The position numbers were made by a program, and so were the translations under genes. A stretch of 64,000 nucleotides of DNA, taken from assembly GCA_947579665.1 (NCBI GenBank), contig CANPUZ010000031.1:868001-932000 (forward strand), read 5' to 3'. This DNA comes from Sympetrum striolatum (Eukaryota > Arthropoda > Insecta > Odonata > Libellulidae). The notes below the pieces were generated by a model, which was given only the letters and a program-made list of their open reading frames with translations, made no database searches and was not told the DNA's origin. Positions 22,229 to 34,372 of this stretch are shown one piece after another (the stretch's first letter is position 1; every line of letters starts with the position of its first letter).

Positions 22229-23736
22229 TAGTAAAGTTAGTTATTAGTTAGAGGACTGTTTGAAACCACCAATTACCGCCAAAAGACGGAACGAGGCTTA
22301 GTAAACAAGACGAGTGACTACCAAAAGACAAATGACAAATTATTTATTGTCAAGGATACAACTGGAACGGCAGCATTGTACGAGTGTTAATAACGCCATG
22401 AAATGAGAATTGTTCAGTGATATGTGATACCTGTTATAAGACGCCCACCTGTGGAACATTTTCAATAGTTTTCGATAGAGAATTGAACTGCCATTGCGAA
22501 AACAGAAGATGAGGGCTGCCAGCCAAAATATCTGAGACCCGCGCTTAATTTTTTCTTGCTTAACGTTGAGGAAATGTGCCCGGGAGTGGAAAATAACCTG
22601 GAATTCCTCTCCTCGGCCCTGCTTTTGTCTAATATGATAGTGAATTTTCTAATGCTGGAAGGGACTCATTACGTCATATGTTGTGGAGTGTGTGTATGGC
22701 GAGAGAGTGAAAAAGTATTCAATTATCGACTCCAATTTTACTGTTTTCTTCGGAAGTGACTTTCGTATGAAGCGCGACTTTTGGTTGTTTGCAACAAAGG
22801 ATTGCATTATGTCCGAAGGTATGGATGTAATTCATATTCAATTATGTAATTATTTATTTCAACTAACTGATAAATGGATTTGAGTTCTTAGTTCTGGTTT
22901 GGTTATTATTAACTTATTATTTATTTCAACTAACTAATTAATCGATTCAATTAACTGTTCCATTACGAAAGATAATTTTCTCGCACAAGTTGCTTTACGA
23001 ACCTTCTAAATGTATACAAGGAATCAAACTACGGTGACTTTTTGTCATGTTTGCATATATTCCTGTATTCAATTAGGATAACATTAAATTATAACGGGTC
23101 CAAGGAGGGAGGAACTCTATTCAAATGGAATTGTATGCAAAGAATGCAATGGATATGTGTTCATATGACATTCCTCTGCTTTCATGATTCCAATTACAAG
23201 GAATGTTATAGCGGCACTGTTTATGACCTCCATGGGGCAATGTTTCGTAGAAGGGTATTGCACGTCCGTGGAATATCCGCGTTTAAGCAATTATTATTAG
23301 CTGCGTATTTGAAATAGTACAATCTGATTATAATAGTGAAATTAAAGTTTCAGATTCAGAAATCAGTAATGTTAAATTCAATATAAATTTGCTACTTTCC
23401 TATCTATAGCTCGAGCAATATGATTTTCAAGTAAATGAAATACAATGAGACGTATTAAATTGAATTGAAGTTTGGCATCTTTAAGTCAATTTCGAAACGA
23501 ATGCTCTAAAATAGTCTTTGGCAACATTAAATAACCGTATAGGATAAAATCTAAGTTAAAAGGTATGCCAAGGGATGTTGTGTTCGTAGCTTCGTATTTT
23601 GCGAGGAGAATTATGATGACAATTTCAGCTAAGGATATCCTCTACTCAGTTCATCTTCATGAATTTTGTATTTTTTAGAATCACAAAGGATCACTCTCAT
23701 GTGCAAGATTCCTCTCGTAGAGGTACCATTGTTGCG
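22229..23736. other. No recognisable feature
   Basis: This is AT-rich sequence with scattered short frames of fewer than 95 codons. None has recognisable motifs or paired splice sites. Confidence 0.5.
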
Positions 23737-23966
23737 ATAATAAATATTTTGTTTTAATAAAGTTATTATTTAACCTTAAGGATATTTAATCTCTCTCTGA
23801 GTATTATAAATTTCAAGTATTGAATTATTAATGAACATCGATAACTTGAATTTCGCAGTCGAAGCCAGAAGACCTGGAGTATTTATGATGTTTTGTCCAC
23901 AAATATTCCTGTGGATTTTTCTCTGATTAAATTGGATGATTTATAATAAAACAAAATATTTATTAT
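23737..23966. repeat. Inverted-repeat (foldback) segment
   Basis: A perfect 20-bp arm, ATAATAAATATTTTGTTTTA (23737-23756), is repeated in inverse complement at 23947-23966. A second inverted pair follows: AGCCAGAAGACC near 23863 and GGTCTTCTGGCT near 23988, which interlocks with the first. This may be a small foldback or MITE. No clear target-site duplication was found, and the first arm is of low complexity. Confidence 0.4.
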
Positions 23967-24608
23967 TCCATTAATTCTAATCATTCGGTCTTCTGGCTTA
24001 AAAAATGCGTTTTAGAAACGGAAAGTTATTTGGTATTATCTGTATATTTGATAAACTTTTATATTAAAGTATGCTTAAAATTTAACTTCGGAGACGAGAA
24101 ATGTCTCGTAAGTTTAATTATGCTTCAGATACGTGACAATAAGTTAATATATAATTCTATCATCTACAAACATGGATGGAATAGGCTTTTGAGATCGCCT
24201 TTCTTGTGTATAAAATAAGTAAACAACAAATGAGTACATTCAGAACGCGTTTTAAGAAGATCGAAATTTTTATGAAGTAACAAAAACTAATTAATCGACA
24301 AACGAAGTTTAAAATCTTGTTTTTGGCTTCGAAACATAGTATGAGGTGATAAATCATGTTGTGTTTTGCAGAATTAAGATTTTTACAAAGGGTTCATAAC
24401 AGAGGATTTCCTAATTGTTAGGAAACGCTTATTGATTTTGAGTATTGACCTTAAAATGATATCGATTTGGTTATTCATAACTTAAAACCATCGCTAGTAC
24501 TATAAGATTAGGAAAATATTGAAAAATTATTTAGGTTTTGTATAGCAATAAATGTCTTTGTGCTTATTGAATAAATTTTGAAATAATTTAATCTTTCTTA
24601 CTTCGCAG

Positions 24609-24707
24609 ACATCGCTGAAGTTATTTCTTCGTTGACTTGTTTTACCGAAGGGAGTGGCATATTCTGGACTGCGCAAGTCACCAAAGGCTTCTCAGGTCAC
24701 AGCATAG
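24609..24707 (+). CDS. Exon-like segment, 99 nt
   Basis: A pyrimidine-rich acceptor (CTTTCTTACTTCGCAG, ending at 24608) and a consensus donor (ATAG then GTGAGTGT, from 24708) bound 99 nt. One frame is open throughout and the other two have stops. In the open frame two bases complete a split codon, then 32 codons, then one base, giving a symmetric phase 1-1 exon. The peptide includes IAEVISSLTC, FTEGSGIFWT and QVTKGFSGHSI. Symmetric 1-1 exons are common in extracellular modular proteins, but I do not recognise a domain. Partner exons were not identified. Confidence 0.4.
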
Positions 24708-26570
24708 GTGAGTGTAAACTGTTTCACCTTGTAAGGATCGTTATTCATAGTTGGGGGCTATGACAGATTTCGGTTTCGTTTTCAACGATCCAGGAAATTT
24801 CGAACAGAAAATTATATAACTTTGCTTCTAATATTTCATTACTTCGAAGCAAATGATTCTTTGTAATACTAGTGAGTGGATTTTACAATTTTAAGACAGT
24901 TGTTGGAACACAATGCAAAATACGGACATATTAGTTCTATGCTTCAATATCAAGTAGACCAAATAAATTTACCTTCCAAGAATTCTTTTACATATCATGT
25001 ACGAGTATTAACCCTCATATGGATTCTCTGCGCCTTTGCGGCGCTCGTGGTTTTTAAAATGCTTTTATTATTGCCCAATACGATGGATCTTGCTGAAAAT
25101 TTCAGTGGTCTAATTTTTCTGCATTTTTAGGCTATGAGTTTAATTTTGCGCGCATAGTGCGTTTAGTTTTCATTTTATTGGCTAATGGAAAACGTTACGT
25201 CGTTGGATTTTCGGCGCCGCTGCGGCTACGCGAGTTTTCTCGCCGCTATGTCGGGGACTGCACTCACAATACTTATTTAATGGTTCTTATTTCATGAAAT
25301 GGTATATTATATTTATGATCATAATATTTAAGTGATGAAGCTTTCTAAATCATTTAAAATTGTTGATCATAGGGCCAAGTTTGCTATGCCAAATATATTT
25401 CATCTATTACCCAAGTATCATACATTTTTCTTATTTTATAATTTTCTTTTACAAAACTTCAACTAAATGCAATCATAGATTTTAGAAATTTATTGCTAGC
25501 CTAAGGGTGTTATTTCATGGACTATGTTTCAGGACTACTGGCACTAACATTTTACTTAATTCGTCTACAAATTCTGAACGAATGAATTCTTCTCATCTTT
25601 AGTGAATTCCAACCGAGGGACTCTATCCTTGCCGTAACGCTGCTATCAAACCTGAAATCCCCGCAAACGAATCGGGCTGCTCTATGCTCTATGCTATCTA
25701 CCTTTATTCTTGTTCACTTGATGATCAATCTCTGAAACTAGTCGTGTTTTGTTTCCATTTATTGTTTATTATAAATACCGTTGAAAAAGTACACACTTTT
25801 ATTTTTCAACACGGTTATTACATTCATAATAGTTGTAAAGGAATCTTAAGAAGAAAACACGGAGTAGCAGTGGAAGGGGCGTACATAAAGGCGACCTGAG
25901 GGAAATACATTCGACCTGAGATTCCTTTCGATTATGGCGCTTTAACCTTTGAGGTGCAGATAAATCTTTGCGAGGATCCCAGGACTCGTCTTCGGTATCA
26001 CCTAAGACCACCAGGAGCTTCGCTCTGTTTTCCCATATTTTATGAGTATTGCTCTCTCGAGCTTTGCTCATTTTATTTTTAGCTTGTAGGTTTTCTTTTT
26101 TAGGTATTTAAATTCATTGCGTAGATCAGTGGCCGCGGGCACTACGTGTTTGCTCTTTCGCTTGGGCGCACTTGCCTAAGCTGTTTATAATTCCAGTGGT
26201 TCGAAATTTTTCTAATTTTATTCCTCGGGAGATGCTTTTTATTTTTCCGCTCCCGCGGGAATTACTTCGATCAATATTTTACATAAAATTCTTCGATTTG
26301 TAGTACTTTGCTCGACCACCGCTTTCGGAGGCCCGTGCGTATTTTCCGTGTATTTTTTAAATAAGACGTAAATGTTTTAATAAAGATCGAAAAAGAGTCA
26401 TTCTATCTTCAGTCATCATTCTAACTGGGCCAAAATGCTCGGGACAATCGCGATCCTCGAGGATGAAGTACTCTGAGCGACGGACGTTCTCCCTCAGAGA
26501 ATTCTTTTGAATTTTTGATTAATATCATTCAAAATGTTAATAAAACCGAGAAATCTAAATCTAGTCAATC
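24708..26570. other. No recognisable gene; possible piggyBac-type end at 25008
   Basis: This is mostly AT-rich DNA. A TTAACCCT sequence at 25008-25015 resembles the boundary of piggyBac-family elements, and GCGCCGCTGCGG near 25213 pairs loosely with CGCCTTTGCGGCGC near 25030. No matching right end was found. Short frames here carry no motif. Confidence 0.3.
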
Positions 26571-28110
26571 AACTGCCGTCTCTGTTGGCAACTCCCACTT
26601 CCGACCTCTGCAATTTTAACAAATGAAGGCCATCAAACGAAGCACCTTTATGTTCGAAATGTTTCACCGAAGTCGTTCTCTCTCCCGACAATGCCGATTT
26701 AATTACACCGAAAGAGTTATTTCAGAAAGAAGAAAGGTTAATGCTTCCTAATGTGGCAAAAAACAGTCAAAACAAGTCAAATACAATTAGAGTGAATGTC
26801 CCAATTCTAATGGGATTTCAACAATGAAATGGCGTATGTGGCCGAGATTTAGATTTTGCCGGTCGTAGTATTTCATCTAAAAGTGGGTACCTTAATCGTT
26901 GTGCCGCGTAACAATGCAAATGCGTAGTAGTAGTAGTATTGTTGAAAGTGCTTCGACAGCTGAGGTCATTTCGCACATTGGCTCCCACCGGGAATCGAAC
27001 CCGGGACCGCTTTCACCAAAGGCGAACGCGCTGCCCACATGACTATCCGGGAGCCCCAAATGCAAATGCGCCCGTCACAGAGAGGACGCAAGAAATGATT
27101 GACGATGTTTATCATAGTCCGCGGCCATAGAGAAAGTCCGCGGATCAAATGAGGCCGCGGCGACCCTTTCCGTCCCCTCCCGCCCCCTCCCGCTGTGGGC
27201 TGAAGGGTGCGGCAGGGACTCACGTCAGAATCAGTTCCGACAATTTCCATCGCTGTTTCCACCAATATAAATTTAGGCGAAAAAAGCCAGTGCGACCGAC
27301 AGACACCCGTTTGGATGGCAATGAAATTGATTCCGATACTCCGTCCGCCGACGTAGGAGATCAGAATAATTGGTGCCAAGTGGTAAGGGAAAGGTTCCCT
27401 CCTCTTATACGTACTGTGGCCACGTTTCTTCGCCACTTATGTCGGCAAATTCGTCTCGCTCGAGAGACGAAGGAGATATCCCCCTTCGAATAATAATGCC
27501 AAAAATACCTCCAATTTATCTTAACGACTCTAGAAACTGGGTAGAACTTTTTCGTATGATGTGCAGCTTCAAGCGGATGGCGCAATTGTTCGGGAGACGA
27601 GTTATTGTTAAGTTTACTTCGGCGAAAGACTTAAAGAATTTTTAATCAATGACAAAATTGAATTCTTTACTTATCGACTCGCCTACGAGAAGAAGAGTAA
27701 TTTTTTCATAAGAGACCTCCCGATCGATATTTTAACAGATGACACCAACGACTTCCTCCGGGACGATAACATTATTTGCAGCAGAATGTCGCAATTGGAG
27801 ACTTCGCGTCCAACCAAAAATATTTTGAACAAAATCAGTTCCCTCACGGCCTCTGCCATCGTTTCGAGCTTGATAATAAAGAAATGATGGCTAAATTCTT
27901 AAATGCCCGATATGTATGCGGCTTTAAAATCGAAAAGTTCAAGCCTCCTAAAAGCCCACCGCAATGTCATACCTGGCAGTAATTCGGGCATGTTGATGAA
28001 GCAATATGCAGCCCAAATGTGTGCGGTTTTAATCATTAACCGCGCTTTTGACTGCGCATTCATCCGTCGGTATCTCACATTCCTCCTTGAGAGGAATTCT
28101 CGCTAAACGG
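26571..28110 (+). pseudogene. Non-LTR retrotransposon ORF1 (gag-like) relic
   Basis: The plus strand holds broken coding sequence typical of Jockey/X-element-type ORF1. A frame at about 26630-26826 includes LCSKCFTEVVLSPDN and ELFQKEERLMLPN. From 27496 comes IPPIYLNDSRNWVELFRMMC, then after a frameshift near 27640 IEFFTYRLAYEKK and FFIRDLPIDILTDD. This matches the usual order of a PP-I motif, a hydrophobic block and an I-R-D/G-L-P motif. Near 27930-28015, KFKPPKSPPQCHTWQ, a stop, then FGHVDEAICSPNVC gives a degraded CCHC zinc knuckle (C-x2-C partly lost). No reverse transcriptase was seen downstream. A SINE is inserted at 26925-27058. Confidence 0.6.
26925..27058 (-). mobile_element. tRNA-derived SINE with (TAC)n tail
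   Basis: This complete short SINE lies on the minus strand. The tRNA-like head spans 27055 down to 26980: a 7-bp acceptor (GGCTCCC/GGGAGCC), a B-box with a 5-bp T stem (CCGGG-TTCGATT-CCCGG), and an A-box-like TAGTCATGTGGGC. It is followed by a short body and a (TAC)n tail. Direct repeats AATGCAAATGCG at 26913-26924 and 27059-27070 are a clear 12-bp target-site duplication. The anticodon arm is imperfect, so this is a SINE head rather than a working tRNA gene. It sits within the ORF1 relic and is therefore younger than it. Confidence 0.8.
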
Positions 28111-28377
28111 GCTCCCTCTCCCCTGCCTCTGGCATCGGCTCTCCTTAGGTGTTGCTGCCCATTAGATTCCGCTAGAGCCACCGAGCCGCGTCAAGGCTGA
28201 CAGTTAGGCTTCGCCGGGGGTGTTATAAGGACCACCAACCACAAACTTTAAGCAGTAGCCGTTGACCGATTACGAGAAATATACTTTTTCGATCCACCCT
28301 AGTGCTCAATCGTCCCGCGGTCCATTTTCCGGTCCGTATAAACCGGCATTATCGAAATTATCCAAGGTATTCCGCAT

Positions 28378-28700
28378 ATACAGGGTGTCCGAAAAGTAGT
28401 GATAATCGGAAGAACTCCTCTTGGGTGACCCGAATCACCCCACTTTTAGGGTCTCCGCTCTTTATTCGTCTCCGAGTTACGTATTTTTTCGTATTTTTCG
28501 AAAAAAATGACTTTCAGGGCACTTTTTGTCACGGTAACGTAAATAATTGAGATACAGGGTTTATTCTTTTCCTTAGAATAACTGAATAATTGCGCTAAGT
28601 GAGACAAAAGCATTTTTCGTCACAGCTGCTTCCATTAATTCAAAATTTAACTTAAAATTTCGAAAATTGTGACGTCATCAATTTGAAAAGAGTCGCATTA
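28378..28700 (+). repeat. Possible transposon end, ACAGGGTGTCCGAAAAG
   Basis: TACAGGGTGTCC-like termini recur in many arthropod dispersed repeats. A second ATACAGGGT lies near 28552 and a CCTATACCCTGTGTA near 29890. No clean inverted repeat or target duplication could be closed by eye, so extent and family are uncertain. Confidence 0.3.
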
Positions 28701-31083
28701 AAAAAATTTTTGGTGACTACTTAAAAATCTTCTTCAATTTATTAGCTGTTTCTCACGAATAATATATTGAGCTATCTTCACTGCAACATTCTTAAGATTG
28801 GATTTAAACACAGTTAGTCGGAGATTTTCCGTTTTAACGGACGAGTCAACACCTTAGTGTAACTCGAATTGGTGGTATTAATGCGTTCAATCATCCAAAC
28901 TACAAAACGTTTTCCTAGTTGGCATCGCTTAGGCACTCCCATGGCGGTAAGAAGAAATCCCCCTTCCCCCTCGTTACTAGGCGAAGTCAACAACAATATC
29001 CCTCGTGAGTATTACAAATTATGAGCCAATGTTGGGATTCGAGGCGTAACCAAGCTTTCCCAACAATGCATTCCGTGAACGTTTCCATTAATACAGTCTT
29101 TTGCCTGCTTTTATTCGTTGTTATACATTACGCTCCTAGTTTTTGATCTTCATGACGACTTTGGTATATTTTACGGACTTGATTGGATATCGTTCTTGAT
29201 GAGTCTCACGCCGCTGTGTACTCAATTGTGATCCTGGCTTTTGATATCTCTTAGGACTTATTCTGTGAGGCTCTTGTGGGAGAACATGAGTTTTTTGCAA
29301 CCTCAAAATTACGCAATATCTTCGTTTATTCTAACGAAATTCTTGGAGCTCCGGATTGAAAATTACTATCTATAATTCATAGACATTTCTCCGGATATAC
29401 CTATGTATAAGATATAGAGAGAATAAGGAAATGCTTTTGTTTGACGTAGGTCATACTAATATTATTAATGCTTATAGGTGCTGTCGTTTCTCATTTCTCT
29501 TAAAATTTTTCCCTTTTCTAAGTAAAACGATATTTTAGAGGAAAACGATTGATTCGAAGCTCAAAATAACATCAAAATGTAAACACATTATTATACTAAA
29601 ATACATGTAAATAAAAAATTGGCGATAGCTTTTGTAATTGAACTACTGTTGTATAACTCCACTGTCATCAATTGACGAATATCGGAACTTTTGTTGCAAA
29701 ACTTCCTTTGTTGATTGTTTTTGCCTTGTTGTCAGCTGCTTAGAAAACTTTGAACGTTTCCTTTTGTCGAGGAATTTAATTATTCATTTTTAGTAATAGG
29801 TTTGCACAATCTGCCATGAAATTGGGATTCACGATGATTAACATTTTCTGACAAAAATTCAGGCTATTCTCGCTCCATGTCCATCCTATACCCTGTGTAA
29901 AATATTGAAAAACATGAAACCTTTGACTCTGCGAAAGTTTATTTTGTTAGCTATAGTTTGTAAATGTGGACATTTCTAACAAATGTTCGCATATTTTCTT
30001 CACAAACATTATTTATTCGAACATTTTTATGCATGCAAAATATTCTATCTTTTCCGAATTTGGTATTGTGGAAGAGCAAGGAATTTATAATGTCAATTGA
30101 TGAGAGAATAGTTAAACGATTCTGGTTGTCTAACATGTACGTTATAGCCAACCAGCGGCTCTAGAACACGTCCAAGGGCTGTCAGGCATTGTCTATAGCA
30201 AGTTACGGCTCGATCGGTAATGGGAGAGAAACAAGGTGCGTTTGCGTAAAACCATATTTTCTCGCTTTTCTTTCCTTCTCCTCCTTACCACAGCGTACAT
30301 ATCGATGCCACTTACGGAGAATAACCATTTCTCTTTTCCTTATTATTAGCATCTGGTTAATCGGTTATTATATTTGTGATTTCGGAGTTTATTTGGTTTC
30401 TGCACATGTTCTAAACAAATTTCGGAGGAGAAGAAAAATAATTTTTGTAAGCGTAATTCTATAATCTTCATTGCATTTATTAAAATTAATTGATTCAACA
30501 AAGATGAATAACGATATTCACAGCAGGTTTTACAACTGAAAATAGTCCCTTGCCCTGTGCTAGGATAAACAAATCTTTAGATATTTAAGAGAAAGAAGAA
30601 TCAGTTAAAAATATCTCGGAATAAATGTGATAACTGCTCGCAGGAGGAACGTTATGGCTTCGCTTATCCCACTGAAATTAATCATTACTCCTTTAATGTC
30701 ATCTTAAAATATGATCTATATCAATGACTAATCGACTTCACAGAAGGTCGTTCAATGAATGGGAATATTACTTACAGTCATAAAACCTTACAGAGAGAGT
30801 CACAAATCTTATTCGCTGAACCCCATTTAGTTTCGTTTTCACAATACGTCCCTTCTTTTGATTAAAAGTACAATCTATAACACAATATAAAACCCTTTCT
30901 CCGCATGGAAACATTAATTATAGTACTGAATACGAACTTTTACATTTGCACTGGTAGATAAGATGTTTTATTACTAATCCAATGATCATACGTTTTTATA
31001 CGTGGTTGATAATATTTACGATTAAGGAGTTTTTAATAAATATAAGTGGCACTTATCATTGTTATATCAGGTATATTCCTTTG
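28701..31083. other. No recognisable gene
   Basis: This is AT-rich DNA with short unsupported frames. The only repeat noted is the isolated spacer fragment at 29366-29412. Confidence 0.5.
29366..29412 (+). repeat. Solo fragment of the array spacer
   Basis: CTATCTATAATTCATAG, then ACATTTCTCCGGATATACC, matches the start of the element end found at 58143 (GTATCTATTATATATAGA then GCTTCTCCGG) and the spacers of the main array. No B-box monomer follows. It could be a truncated insertion or a spacer-derived small element. Confidence 0.55.
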
Positions 31084-31085
31084 TA

Positions 31086-32316
31086 AGGTAATTCCGGGAG
31101 AGATGCCCCGCCTAAGGAAATTACTTCATAACAATGACTTCAGTGATAATAAGAATGTGAAACTGCGTGGAAGAATAGAAAATGTATTGATTATTAACAG
31201 GGTACAAACAAATTTTGTTTAAAAACATTTTCACACAAAATATTAAAGTTTTTCTGCACCCATGCATTTAGCCATCTCTCCCGAGTGTCCGGGTGAGACG
31301 CCCCACCTCTGTGGGAGAGGTGCCCCATTAGCTTAAACAGAATTTAATCTGGAAGGCGCTTGTCATATTCAAAATTGTTAAATATAATTTAAAGTCAGGA
31401 CCTAGGAAAACGTTTAAGTTAACATCAGAACCTATTCAAAATTTAATTTGCAAAAATATCTGGAGGCATCTCAGCCTCTTTTAGAGGCATATAAATAGCA
31501 TTTTGAGACTTGGTCATCAATTTTTTTGCAAGCGACAGCTTCTCACGCAAAAATATTGTCGATTTAAACGAAAAAAATTATGGCAATTTGATGTTTTTGT
31601 CGAAACATCGAGGCTAAAAATCTCACAGAAGATGTTTTTCGATTTCGAAATCATTTATATTTGCAATTTGAATGTGGGTGAGCCACCCATTTTCCGGGTA
31701 TTACATTTCGATCAGAAAAAAGTGGCAAAACGCACCACCCTAGTGTTTAATAAACACTACATCTTCTTTTGATCGTGCATAAAATGCATTCGACCGTGGA
31801 TTTAAAGTTTAATTGAAATTTAAATGTAGATTGCATACCTTTTATTGAATAAGCCTAAATCAGTATCACCTTAAAGTTAAATTGATACTTATGGGGTACA
31901 TATACCTACAGATAGCACTGGGGCATCTATCGCGAAAAGAGGTGGGGCGTCTTTCCTTTCAGTATGGGAGAGATGCCCCACTGACTACATTTTATCCAAG
32001 ATGGACAGTCACTGAACGTGGATATTAGATGAACCAATAGCTAAAAGTTTTCACCCTTTAATTCAAAATATTCAACCATTTAAACTGATGCCAACCCGAC
32101 ACATTATACTCTATATAACAGGGCGGAGAAACACAATGCCTACTTGAAATGATGTTATAAAACTGCGTAAAAAGAATTAACCGCCGTGAAACTCTTACAG
32201 ACGGGGGCCTTCCAACTAACTGAAAAACATCGTCAGTAGAGCAATTTTGTGGTTTTCACTAAAAATTCTGCGACAGGAGCATCTCTCCCGGTGGAGCATC
32301 TCACCCGGAATTACCT
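31086..32316. mobile_element. Non-autonomous TIR element flanked by TA
   Basis: The left end AGGTAATTCCGGGAGAGATG and the right end (complement) AGGTAATTCCGGGTGAGATG form terminal inverted repeats of at least 25 bp with few mismatches. TA lies immediately outside both ends (31084-31085 and 32317-32318), as expected for Tc1/mariner/pogo-type transposition. Motifs of the form GGGAGAGATGCCCC recur inside near 31284, 31310, 31940, 31968 and 32278, in both orientations. No transposase is evident; the 89-codon frame at 31503-31772 has no motif I recognise. Confidence 0.65.
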
Positions 32317-32318
32317 TA

Positions 32319-34150
32319 CGTATAGTCAGATCATCATATCTTTCAGTATATCTTTAAATGGAGGACGATTCTCTTTTTAAGTAGATAAATAACGTATTTC
32401 AACTCCATAGAACAATGATACTGCAAAGATCCTTCACAGTATTGAGGTCTCTCGATATTTTGATAGATAGTTAACACCGTGAAAAGTTACATCTTGGATG
32501 ATCATTTGAGTAAAGAACCCGCAAATCAGACAAATCAAAATTCTCTACTAATAGCAATGGCGCCCAAACTACTTCGCCACTTTCACAAATTCGTTTTCAA
32601 TGAAAACAAGCACCTTATTTCCACTTTGAGGTCAACTATCATACATTGTTATTTGAAATACAGTTATTATTTAATTATTACTTCATTTTTATTCTTACTA
32701 CGTTTTTTCTAATTTTCCCTCCCTCCATTAACCTAATTAACAGTTGTTCATGTTCCTTTAATTATCATAATTAAGCATAATTTTTACGAAAACGTTCATC
32801 CTGCGGGCATGGGCAAGCATTAACCGAGATAACCAATTTCATTCTTTATCAGCATTGATGGAAAACGGAGACTAACCATTTCTCTTTTAGCCTTATGGCT
32901 AAAATTTCGTGGATTTAGACGGGCATTTCATGATGGAACTTTGTTAATATTTTTTATGAAACAAATTAATGAAAATCAAGAAGATTAAATCATATACATC
33001 ATATCATAGGTCATCTGACCTGTAAAATTGTACTCGATTTGCTATAGTAACGATCTACCAGTCTATATATTGATACTATAACAGGTCTGTTTGGCAACAA
33101 CTTAATGGGCTGTTTTATCATTTATAATAAATGTCTTTGAACCTCTGGATGGCTGTGTTGCTTTTAATGAAAAAACTGTGGTTGGGTTAAAAATGTCTGT
33201 TTGGAAGCGAAAAGGTCACACCTAATTGATCAAGAAAGAAGTATTTAAATTCATTCATTCATTCATTTTCAATTCGAAGAATTTTTTGGGAATTTATTTT
33301 CTACTACTGATACATAAATAATATTTGATGTTTTCCTTACATTTACGTTTATATTTTTTTATATTCCATAAAAGTAATCTAAAATAAAATGAATCCATAA
33401 TTATGCCGTGAATTCGCTTGAAATGGATGTTTTTGGTTTGAGGGTAATTTCTTGATGGACTAAAATGGCTTGGAATCCTTTATGAACTTCATATGAGACG
33501 TTATTCATTGCTAATTTGCAATACATAATACACAGTGAGTGAGAAAACAGTGGCAGCGAACTGTCTCAGACCCATCAATACAGGTAAATCTAAATTGTAT
33601 AATATTTTGGCTAAATGATGTTTATAGGAGAGATTCGAACGCAGCAAAAGCCGTATATCCAAGTATACATGTAATATGAAATGGGGATTTACGGAATTTT
33701 TGATATATTGAACTGAATTCGAACTATCAAAGGTCATCAAAATAAAATTTATCTTTCCACGAGGAAGCGAGTGCCTTGAATAAAATTTTGTAAATCGAAT
33801 TTTGTAATCGAATTAACTTTTTAGTTGAAATATAATTAGGATTCGATAGAATCAACCATTTTATTTTGTATATCACAATACAAGGCGAGATTTTTTCCTA
33901 TTGTGATACCAAGGTTTTCTTACCTTTTCTCTCCTTTTTCATTAAAAATTTCCTTGTTTTAAATCCTAAAAGTCGATGGTTAGATAGATATAGGAAGACT
34001 CATTGATCTAAATACCCCAAAGACGCTATTTATGGTAATGACATCAGAGGTATATGTACTTAAATTCTGTTTGATTCTGGAAATGTTTTCGAACATTGTG
34101 AACTCACTTGGAACTTCGTTTTCCTCCATTTTCATCGACCCGTGAGCTTG
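32319..34150. other. No recognisable gene; (ATTC)n at about 33250-33268
   Basis: AT-rich sequence with a short ATTC tetranucleotide run. I see no supported exon or mobile element. Confidence 0.5.
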
Positions 34151-34154
34151 ACTT

Positions 34155-34372
34155 AGTTTACGAATCAACACTATTACGCGAGAATTTCCGAATGGAGACT
34201 CACTCCTAATGACCCACAGAAATATAAAGCGGATCTCGGAAATTGGTTTGAAAAAACGCGTGACACGAGCGAAAAAGCGGCCCTAAAAATATTTGAGAAG
34301 GAATGCCTTCTTATTAAGCACTCCTTCCTCCATCGGAACAACTACGGGCAACTTGCGAAAGATATTCGATAG
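34155..34372 (+). pseudogene. Coding-like fragment, unrecognised
   Basis: One plus-strand frame is open for about 70 codons and ends at TAG 34370-34372. It lacks a supported start. The peptide is rich in charged and polar residues (EWRLTPNDPQKYKADL, FEKTRDTSEKAALKIFEKE, HRNNYGQLAKDIR), unlike the low-complexity translations around it. This suggests a real exon or a transposon ORF remnant. I do not recognise the family, and no acceptor was identified upstream. Confidence 0.3.

Noticed and set aside
25008..25260. A second piggyBac-like element starting at TTAACCCTC
   Set aside because: No inverted right end with TTAA was found within several kilobases. The same applies to TTAACCCT at 36365 and 38769.
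26966..27436. 156-codon minus-strand frame as a gene
   Set aside because: It runs through the SINE tRNA-like head and over the ORF1 relic in antisense. The apparent motif (PGSIPGG) is simply the translated B-box.
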